Part shown: positions 1 through 5,875 of the stretch, piece by piece | Numbering within the stretch: the stretch's first letter is position 1 | How the letters are laid out: the number at the start of each line of letters is the position of its first letter | Assembly (NCBI GenBank): GCA_030043155.1 | Contig: JASHYE010000304.1 | Location: forward strand, 1 to 8,549 | DNA: 8,549 nt | Source of the DNA: Candidatus Acidiferrales bacterium | GTDB lineage: Bacteria > Acidobacteriota > Terriglobia > Acidoferrales > UBA7541 | Direction of reading: 5' to 3' | Position numbers and translations under genes: made by a program | The notes under the pieces: model-generated | Told to the model about the DNA's origin: nothing | Seen by the model: only the letters and a program-made list of their open reading frames with translations | Database searches by the model: none

Positions 1-2640
1 GATAATCAATAGGATTGCCACGCCCGCAAACGTCGCTGGATCCGTCGCCGAGATGCCCCATATCTGGCTGGTGATGAACCGCGTCAATGCCAGGCTCGCC
101 GCAACTCCGAGAACAATGCCCACTGCAACCAATCGGAGCCCTCGCAGCAAAATCATGTAGAGAATGTTGTCCTCTTGCGCGCCGAGGGCCATGCGAATGC
201 CGATTTCGTGGGTGCGCAGCGCGACGTTGTAGGCCATTACACTGAAGATTCCAGCGATCACAAGCAACAGAGCGATAGCTGCCAATGGGCCAGATAGCGT
301 AAGACCAAATTCCGGCGTGGCGTAGGTAAGCTTTTGAAGAAATTCTTCAAGCGGGCTCGAATAGGCGATTATTTCATCGCTATCCACCGACCAGACGGCG
401 TCGCGCACAGCGCGGACCAACGAGAGGGGATTCATGGCGGTTTTGAGCAGAAGAAAACGGCCGCCTCCAACCGTGTAGGGCAGGAAGATCAACGGCGTGG
501 ACGGTTTTTGCGGGCTGGCATTCCTGATATCGGCTACGACGCCGACGACCTGAAAATCAGTGTCCTGTGCCGCACCTATCGGCGGTTGGAAGGATTTGAC
601 TTCAATCTGTTGTCCGAGGGGACTCTTAGAACCAAATAAATCAAGCGCGAGCTTTTGATTCACCACTACGTCGAGCGCCGCTTGTTGCACTTCTTCGCTT
701 GAAAGCCAACGCCCCTGAAGCAGACGCATTTGCAGCGTATCGAGAAAATTCTCATCGCAAGCAAGTAGGCCCGCTTCTTCGGTCCGCGCACCGCCGGGAA
801 CAGTCACTTGAGGTCCGCGGTCGGGGCCGTATCCGGGGATGGTGTCCTGGACGGAGACGTCGGTTACACCGGGTAATGCTTTCATGTGGTCCACGATGCC
901 GTGAAGGGTGGCGAGTCCCTCGGGAGAAGCGAATTTTTGGGTCGGAGGAAGTTGCGAGTGGCCCGGCGGCGGGAGAAAGATAACCAGCATGACATTCTTG
1001 GGGTTGAATCCCAGGTCTACATGCGTGAGAAGAAACAGTGTACGCATCAGCAAGCCGGCACCCACGAGCAACACAATCGAGAGGGTGACTTCGCAAATCA
1101 CCAGAGCCGAGCGGAGCTTTCCATGAGTAGCGCCACCGGTCTTGCCTGCGCCGGTCAACTGCGGCTGCAAGTCTGCCCGCACGACATGGACCGCGGGTAC
1201 CAAACCGCAGATCAATACCGTCAGCAGGGTAACGCTCAAGGCGAAAAGCAGCACCGGTACATTAAGACCTAAGCTCAGGAACGCTTCCGCTCCAATGCCT
1301 CCTCCCAGTGGACTGCCGCTCGCCAACACGTGCGGCAGAAGCGCGGCGATAATTTTCAGTCCGCACCAGGCAAAAGCGCAGCCGACGAAGCATGCTGCGA
1401 TTGCCAGGATCGAGCTTTCCACGAGCAGTTGGCGAACGATTCGGCCACGCGACGCGCCGAGCGCGGAACGGACAGCGAGCTCTCTTTCGCGGGTGCTGGC
1501 GCGAGCCAGGAGCAGGTTAGCAACGTTGCTGCAGGCAATGAGGAGCAGCATCATGACCGCGGCCAGCAAATCATAGAGAAGATGCTTGATGTCAGAATGG
1601 AACCCCGGGCCTGCATCCGGTCCCTGCGCGCCGATCAGATTGTCCTCCGCAGTTTCCACGTCGGCGCGGAAATGCTTGGGAAAATCTTTCGGATGAGCCG
1701 CAGCGAGCCGTTTCTCGATCACATCCAAATCTGACGATGCAGCTTGGAGGCTCATACCTTGCTTCAAGCGCGCCAGCAAAAAAAACGGGAAATGCCCGTA
1801 AGCACCTTTTGGCGCTTCCTGCGAGAGGTCGAGCGGGATCCAGATTTCTTCGTTGGGACCAAAAGCGTGAAAGCGCGGCGGCATAACACCGACGAGAGTT
1901 CGTGGCTCGCCATCCACGACGAAGTTCTTGCCCAAGATTTCGGGATCTCCGTCAAAATCCGACTTCCAAGTGTTGTAGCTGATGACGAAAACGCCCGGAG
2001 CCTTTGGGTTGCCATCGGCGGGTTCGATGCCGCGACCGAGCAATGCTGGGACACCGTAGAAAGCGAACGCGTCTGATGTAACGCGCGAAACAGAGAATTG
2101 GTAAATGTGCGGGCCTTCGCTAGCCAGCACCCCACCGCCCCAGCTGACGTAGCCAACTACGCTCTCGAAGACGTTATTTTGCTTGCGAATCTCTTCGAAA
2201 TCTTCGAGCGACAGGCCAAGAGAGCTAGTGCTGCCTGCATCTTCGTCGTGGATAGTCGGTACGACCAAGCGGCTGGAATTCTTCGCCGCGAACGCGTTAA
2301 ACATCAGATTGTAGAAAATGCCGAATCCAATCGTTGACGCGCCGATGCCGAGGGCTAAAGTGAGGACGGCAACGGCCGTGAAGCCGGGAGATTTGAGGAA
2401 CATGCGCGTCGCATAGCGAAAGTCTTGCCAGAGATGATCGAACCAGAGCCAGCGATAAGATTCGTAGAAGCTCTCTTGAGTTTTGGTGACGTTGCCAAAG
2501 GCTCGGTACGCGGCGTTGTGAGCTTCTTCGAGGCTCAGGTCCTGTTCGCGGAGGCGTTCCTTTTCCAACTGGATGTGCGCCTGGATCTCGGCGCTGAAGT
2601 CGGCAGCTTTGCGCTTGCGGCGGAAGATTTTCTCAAACAT
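1..2640 (-). CDS. ADOP-type FtsX-like ABC permease, second copy (3' end outside window)
   Basis: This is a large inner-membrane protein of the MacB/FtsX permease class and the second permease of the operon. The ATG at 2640 has AGGAGG seven bases upstream. I translated all 880 codons to base 1 and found no stop, so the gene runs off the window; about 20 more residues would match the end of permease 1. Seen in order: a basic, charged cytosolic prefix (residues 1-80), a first membrane segment (about 86-112), a periplasmic MacB-like domain (about 115-355), a first FtsX module (about 360-500, with SNVANLLLAR and RELAVRSALGA), a membrane segment (about 512-536), a second periplasmic domain, and a second FtsX module (from about 782, with HEIGIRMALGA at 811-821). 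No Walker motifs are present and no ATPase is adjacent. The transported substrate is unknown. After TM1 it has FNAFAAKN where permease 1 has LLKPLPFP, so it belongs to a different subtype. Family recognition is firm; function is not. Confidence 0.9.
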   Translation of the reverse strand, partial: MFEKIFRRKRKAADFSAEIQAHIQLEKERLREQDLSLEEAHNAAYRAFGNVTKTQESFYESYRWLWFDHLWQDFRYATRMFLKSPGFTAVAVLTLALGIGASTIGFGIFYNLMFNAFAAKNSSRLVVPTIHDEDAGSTSSLGLSLEDFEEIRKQNNVFESVVGYVSWGGGVLASEGPHIYQFSVSRVTSDAFAFYGVPALLGRGIEPADGNPKAPGVFVISYNTWKSDFDGDPEILGKNFVVDGEPRTLVGVMPPRFHAFGPNEEIWIPLDLSQEAPKGAYGHFPFFLLARLKQGMSLQAASSDLDVIEKRLAAAHPKDFPKHFRADVETAEDNLIGAQGPDAGPGFHSDIKHLLYDLLAAVMMLLLIACSNVANLLLARASTRERELAVRSALGASRGRIVRQLLVESSILAIAACFVGCAFAWCGLKIIAALLPHVLASGSPLGGGIGAEAFLSLGLNVPVLLFALSVTLLTVLICGLVPAVHVVRADLQPQLTGAGKTGGATHGKLRSALVICEVTLSIVLLVGAGLLMRTLFLLTHVDLGFNPKNVMLVIFLPPPGHSQLPPTQKFASPEGLATLHGIVDHMKALPGVTDVSVQDTIPGYGPDRGPQVTVPGGARTEEAGLLACDENFLDTLQMRLLQGRWLSSEEVQQAALDVVVNQKLALDLFGSKSPLGQQIEVKSFQPPIGAAQDTDFQVVGVVADIRNASPQKPSTPLIFLPYTVGGGRFLLLKTAMNPLSLVRAVRDAVWSVDSDEIIAYSSPLEEFLQKLTYATPEFGLTLSGPLAAIALLLVIAGIFSVMAYNVALRTHEIGIRMALGAQEDNILYMILLRGLRLVAVGIVLGVAASLALTRFITSQIWGISATDPATFAGVAILLII
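2341..2640 (-). repeat. 5' segment of permease 2 duplicated in permease 1
   Basis: Aligned by hand with 5026-5325 without gaps at a fixed offset of 2685. The first 240 bases (2401-2640) differ at 23 positions, about 90% identity; the next 60 (2341-2400) differ at 13, about 78%. Beyond that, similarity at DNA level is lost. It encodes the cytosolic prefix and the first membrane segment. Confidence 0.85.
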
Positions 2641-2647
2641 CCGCGAA

Positions 2648-2653
2648 CCTCCT
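2648..2653 (-). promoter_or_regulatory. Ribosome binding site of permease 2
   Basis: The minus strand reads AGGAGG, seven bases before the ATG at 2640, in the 21-base gap after the stop of permease 1. It supports the start of permease 2 and its independent or re-initiated translation on the same transcript. Confidence 0.8.
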
Positions 2654-2661
2654 GAACGCGC

Positions 2662-5325
2662 TCACTCGTGGCGAAGCGCCACCATGGGATCAACGCGCAT
2701 AGCCCGGCGAGCGGGGATGTAAGAGGCCAGAAGTGCGATAAATACAAGAAGAACGGCCACAGATGCAAACGTAAGCGGATCGGTGGCTTGAACACCATAT
2801 AAGAAACTCTTCATCGACCGGGTCACGGCGAATGCAGCAATGAGGCCAACGCCAACTCCGAAAGCAGCAAGGCGGATGCCGTCTCCCACCACCATTTTCG
2901 ACACATCACTTCGCTGTGCACCCAGCGCCATACGAATGCCGATTTCTTGGGTGCGCTGTGCGACACCGTAAGAGATAACGCCGTACATTCCGATTGTGGC
3001 TAGCAAGAGAGCAAGGGCAGCGAATGCACCCAGAAGGAGCATGGAAAAACGCGGTCCGGTCATAGAATCAGCGACGACGTCAGCAAGGGGTTTGACGGCT
3101 GCCATCGGCACATCAGGATCGATGGAACGAATTGTTTCGCGCGCACTCTCAGTGACAGATGCAGGATCTTGCGTTGTGCGCAGAAGGATGTCCATGGTGA
3201 GCAGGGGAAGCCACTCTTTTTGGGTATAGGGCACGAACATTTCTGGGATGGGAGCTTCGCGAAGGGAGGCATGTTTGATGTCGGCTGCAATACCAACGAT
3301 GGTCGCGGCCGGATATTTAGTGTCCTTGGGCCCCACTTGTTTACCTAGGGGGTCTTGGCCCGGCCAGAATTCACTCGCCATGTCCTCGCTGATGACCGTG
3401 ACAGGCATGGAATCAGCAGTGTCCGACTCCAAGAAGGGTCGGCCGCGCAGAATGGGTGTTCCAGCCGCTGAAAAATAACCTGGTGAAATCACCGCGTAAT
3501 TTGAAACCGGGACATCTGCCGAGCTCTTTGGGGCACGACCCGGAATACGAATCCTGTTACCATCGGCAGCGCCTCCCATTGGCAAAATCTCGGTAATCCC
3601 AGCCGATTGGATACCCGGCATGGCCTGTAAGCGGCGGAGAGTCTCGTGATAGAACGAGACGATGTGAGGGGTGTCAGGATACTTCAACGGAGACAGCGCT
3701 ACCTCAAAGGTGAGAACGTGAGCGGGACGGAAGCCGGGATCGACGGTGAGCAGATGATAAAAAGTCCGGGTCAGAAGTCCGGCGGCGATGACGAGGACAA
3801 GTGCCAGGGCGATTTGCGAGACGACGAGGAACTGACGAGCCTTTTGCGCCAGGCGGCTCGAACCGGATCGCTGGCCTCCTTCTTTGAGCGATTCGACGAG
3901 CCTCCCGTGTGTGGCGGCGAAGACAGGAGCAAGTCCGAAGAGAACTCCAGTAAGTAGGGTGATGCCCAGCGCGAAAGCGCATACGCGAATATCGAGGCTG
4001 GTTTCACTAAGGCGCGGAATGCTAGAAGGGCCGAAAATCTTCACGAAGTAGATTGCGGATTGCGCCAGAAGAATTCCTGCCAGGCCTCCGACTCCGGCCA
4101 AGACGATGCTCTCCGTCAGAAGCTGGCAAATCAAACGTGAATTCTTCGCACCGAGCGCCGCGCGCAAACTCAGTTCGCGCTTGCGTGCAAGCGAGCGAGT
4201 GAGAAGGAGACTGGCGACGTTGGAGCAGGCAATCAGCAGCACCACGCCAACGGCTGCGAGGATCAGCAGCAGTGGCTGGCGTGTGTCTCCAGCAGCTTGA
4301 TGCGGCAGCGAAGTTACGCGGGAATTAAACCAGGCCTTTCTGTCTGTATAAAAAGCTTCCAGACGTTTTCCCAAGATGTTCATTTCTGCCTGAGACTGCG
4401 CGACAGTGACGCCCGGCTTCAACCGCCCAACGACGGCAAGTCCGTATGGCTCGTTGGGGATAAGGGGGCCGCGGTTGAGAGCAATGGGGATCCAAAGCAA
4501 ACATCGCGGAGCAAAATCAAAGCTGTCAGGCATCTCATTCGCGCGCGGGAACGCAAAACCGCGCGGCATCACGCCAATTACCGTGTAGGGGGCGCCGTTG
4601 AATTCGAGCGTACGCCCCACGACTCCAGGATCAGCACCGAATCTTTCCCGCCATAAGGCATCGCTAAGAATCACTTCGTGTTCATGACCAGGGGAGTCCT
4701 CTTCGTCCGTGAAAGTGCGACCCAAAGCGGGGGACACGCCAAGTGCCGGGAAAAATTCTGCCGAAACACGGAGGCCGTCCAGAAGAACTGGATCTCCGGA
4801 ACCCGTCAGAGTAAACGTGTCGCTTTGAAATGCAGCAAGATGCTCAAAGCTTTTCGACTCGCTCGAGAAAAACAAGAAGTCGAACCGCGCCCAGGGAAGT
4901 ATGTCGTAACCGATGTTCAGCCCGGGCGGAGACAGACGCCACGGAAAAACGATCCTTTCCGCATGAGGGAAAGGCAAAGGTTTGAGCAGGACGACATTCA
5001 CCAGGCTGAAAACAGCCGTGGTTGCGCCGATGCCAAGAGCGAGCGTAAGGACAGCAATGGCGGTGAAGCCGGGGGATTTGCGCAGCATGCGGGTGGCATA
5101 GCGAAAGTCCTGCCAAAGATGATCGAACCAGAGCCAGCGATGAGATTCGTAGAAGCGCTCTTGAGTTTTGGTGACGTTGCCAAAGGCCCGGTATGCGGCG
5201 TTGTGAGCTTCTTCGGGGCTCAGGCCCTGTTCGCGGAGGCGTTCCTCTTCCCACTGGATGTGCGCCTGAATCTCGGTACTGAAATCGGCGGATTTGCGCC
5301 TGCGACGGAAGAACTTCGCAAACAT
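2662..5325 (-). CDS. ADOP-type FtsX-like ABC permease, first copy (887 aa)
   Basis: This is an inner-membrane permease with two tandem MacB/FtsX-type halves, as described for acidobacterial duplicated orphan permeases. I chose the ATG at 5325 because AAGGAGG lies eight bases upstream and the protein then starts MFAKFFRRRRK, matching MFEKIFRRKRK of permease 2; an in-frame TTG at 5349 has no ribosome binding site. Seen: a cytosolic prefix (1-80), a membrane segment (about 86-115, LTLALGIGA), a periplasmic domain (about 118-350), a first FtsX module (about 352-475, LLIACSNVASLLL then RELSLRAALGA), a second-half membrane segment (about 495-523), a second periplasmic domain, and a final FtsX module (last 140 residues, EIGIRMALGA) ending in the typical IPARRAMRVDPMVALRHE. 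Length about 890 aa is usual for the family. The stop is 21 bases before permease 2. No nucleotide-binding domain occurs in the protein or the window, so it either borrows an ATPase or works without one. The substrate is unknown. Confidence 0.93.
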   Translation of the reverse strand: MFAKFFRRRRKSADFSTEIQAHIQWEEERLREQGLSPEEAHNAAYRAFGNVTKTQERFYESHRWLWFDHLWQDFRYATRMLRKSPGFTAIAVLTLALGIGATTAVFSLVNVVLLKPLPFPHAERIVFPWRLSPPGLNIGYDILPWARFDFLFFSSESKSFEHLAAFQSDTFTLTGSGDPVLLDGLRVSAEFFPALGVSPALGRTFTDEEDSPGHEHEVILSDALWRERFGADPGVVGRTLEFNGAPYTVIGVMPRGFAFPRANEMPDSFDFAPRCLLWIPIALNRGPLIPNEPYGLAVVGRLKPGVTVAQSQAEMNILGKRLEAFYTDRKAWFNSRVTSLPHQAAGDTRQPLLLILAAVGVVLLIACSNVASLLLTRSLARKRELSLRAALGAKNSRLICQLLTESIVLAGVGGLAGILLAQSAIYFVKIFGPSSIPRLSETSLDIRVCAFALGITLLTGVLFGLAPVFAATHGRLVESLKEGGQRSGSSRLAQKARQFLVVSQIALALVLVIAAGLLTRTFYHLLTVDPGFRPAHVLTFEVALSPLKYPDTPHIVSFYHETLRRLQAMPGIQSAGITEILPMGGAADGNRIRIPGRAPKSSADVPVSNYAVISPGYFSAAGTPILRGRPFLESDTADSMPVTVISEDMASEFWPGQDPLGKQVGPKDTKYPAATIVGIAADIKHASLREAPIPEMFVPYTQKEWLPLLTMDILLRTTQDPASVTESARETIRSIDPDVPMAAVKPLADVVADSMTGPRFSMLLLGAFAALALLLATIGMYGVISYGVAQRTQEIGIRMALGAQRSDVSKMVVGDGIRLAAFGVGVGLIAAFAVTRSMKSFLYGVQATDPLTFASVAVLLVFIALLASYIPARRAMRVDPMVALRHE
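5026..5325 (-). repeat. 5' segment of permease 1 duplicated in permease 2
   Basis: Partner of the segment at 2341-2640, in direct orientation. Eleven of the 80 residues encoded by 5086-5325 differ between the copies, while the remaining base changes are silent. The similarity begins at the start codon; the leader sequences with the ribosome binding sites are not clearly homologous. Confidence 0.85.
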
Positions 5326-5329
5326 GACG

Positions 5330-5689
5330 CTAGCCTCCTTCGGATTCAAGAATCCGTCCGATGGCGGAGGCGAGGCGGCGCCACTTGGTTGTTTCGCGGG
5401 CGAGCTGTTTGCGTCCTGCGGAAGTCAGCGCATAGAAGCGTGCCTTGCGATTGTTAGCGGAAACGCCCCATTTGGCGGAGATCCAGTTGCGCTCCTCGAG
5501 ACGCTGAAGCGCAGGATAGAGGGCACCGTGTTTGACGAGAAGCTCTTCATCGGAAGTTTGTTGAATGGCGCGCGCAATCCCCTGGCCGTGTTGCGAGCCG
5601 AAGATGAGCGTGCGGAGGATGAGCAAATCGAGAGTGCCCTGGAGAAGCTCCAAGCGCTCTTGTTCGTCGTTCTTGCTTTGGGTAGACAT
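5330..5689 (-). CDS. PadR-family transcriptional regulator (119 aa)
   Basis: This is a small cytosolic winged-helix DNA-binding protein that probably controls its own operon. Recognisable PadR features are LLQGTLDLLILRTL (residues 15-28, first helix), HGQGIARAI (34-42), HGALYPALQRLEERNWI (54-70, recognition helix region leading into the wing) and RKARFYALTSAGRKQL (81-96, wing strands and the following helix). At 119 residues it is a short PadR with only a brief C-terminal helix for dimerisation. It starts at the ATG at 5689 with no convincing ribosome binding site, and its stop (TAG, 5332-5330) is four bases before the start of permease 1. The Shine-Dalgarno sequence of permease 1 lies inside its last codons, so the two are probably translationally coupled. 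PadR genes next to ADOP permeases are a known acidobacterial arrangement; PadR proteins usually repress and respond to small molecules. The ligand here is unknown. Confidence 0.93.
   Translation of the reverse strand: MSTQSKNDEQERLELLQGTLDLLILRTLIFGSQHGQGIARAIQQTSDEELLVKHGALYPALQRLEERNWISAKWGVSANNRKARFYALTSAGRKQLARETTKWRRLASAIGRILESEGG
5334..5340 (-). promoter_or_regulatory. Ribosome binding site of permease 1, inside the PadR coding end
   Basis: The minus strand reads AAGGAGG, eight bases before the ATG at 5325. It overlaps the last codons of the PadR gene (Ser-Glu-Gly-Gly-stop). It decides the permease start in favour of 5325 over the upstream TTG at 5349 and suggests coupled translation of regulator and permease. 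Confidence 0.85.
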
Positions 5690-5697
5690 TTAACAGG

Positions 5698-5726
5698 AGT
5701 CTGCACGCGCTTGGGTAAGATGTCAA
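5698..5726 (-). promoter_or_regulatory. Candidate promoter of the PadR-permease operon
   Basis: The minus strand has a perfect TTGACA hexamer (5726-5721) and, 17 bases later, CAGACT (5703-5698), which matches the -10 consensus at only three of six positions. Transcription would start about 5691-5692, almost at the PadR ATG (5689). That would give a nearly leaderless message and fits the lack of a ribosome binding site there. The weak -10 box keeps this tentative. Confidence 0.3.
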
Positions 5727-5748
5727 CAGGTAAAAAGCACGATGACAC
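5720..5748. promoter_or_regulatory. Candidate PadR operator (inverted repeat)
   Basis: ATGTCA (5720-5725) and TGACAC (5743-5748) form an inverted repeat with five perfectly complementary positions (TGTCA/TGACA) and centres 23 bases apart, about two helical turns. It overlaps the TTGACA hexamer. PadR regulators often bind ATGT/ACAT-type inverted repeats near their own promoters, usually with a shorter spacer, so this is only a candidate. Confidence 0.25.
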
Positions 5749-5875
5749 TTGGGCGGCGCTGCGCTTTCAGCGCGAGAAAGGCAGGTGAGCGCGGGCTCCG
5801 CGAAGTCATCCGGAGCGCCAAATTCGCGTCTAAACTCCTGCCCTTTACCTGCAAAACCGAGCTCTCTTGCGGAGA

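Larger units (their letters stand above)
5690..5875. other. Intergenic region between peptidase and PadR gene
   Basis: These 186 bases hold no supported gene. Two small hairpins are visible: GCGCTG/CAGCGC (5756-5761 with 5768-5773, six-base loop) and GCTCCG/CGGAGC (5795-5800 with 5811-5816, ten-base loop). Neither is followed by a T-run on the minus strand, so neither is a good intrinsic terminator for the peptidase gene, though either could contribute to 3'-end formation. The low-coordinate end carries the candidate promoter and operator of the regulator. Confidence 0.5.

Noticed and set aside
1..2640. Permease 2 as a decayed pseudogene, since no complete open frame is found there
   Set aside because: Codon-by-codon translation from 2640 to 1 shows no stop or frameshift and conserved motifs throughout. 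It is simply cut by the window edge.
4678..5457. Long plus-strand open frame of 259 codons opposite permease 1 and the PadR gene
   Set aside because: It lies antisense to well-conserved coding sequence. Part of it recurs at 2425-2655 only because the two permease 5' ends are duplicated, so the apparent 'paralogue' is a shadow. It has no recognisable domain.
5756..5816. Intrinsic terminator of the peptidase gene
   Set aside because: Two hairpins of six base pairs are present, but neither has a T-run after it on the minus strand, so I record them only as intergenic hairpins.
5690..5875. CRISPR, tRNA or insertion sequence ends in the only sizeable gap
   Set aside because: No direct-repeat array, cloverleaf or terminal inverted repeat flanked by target duplications is visible in these 186 bases.
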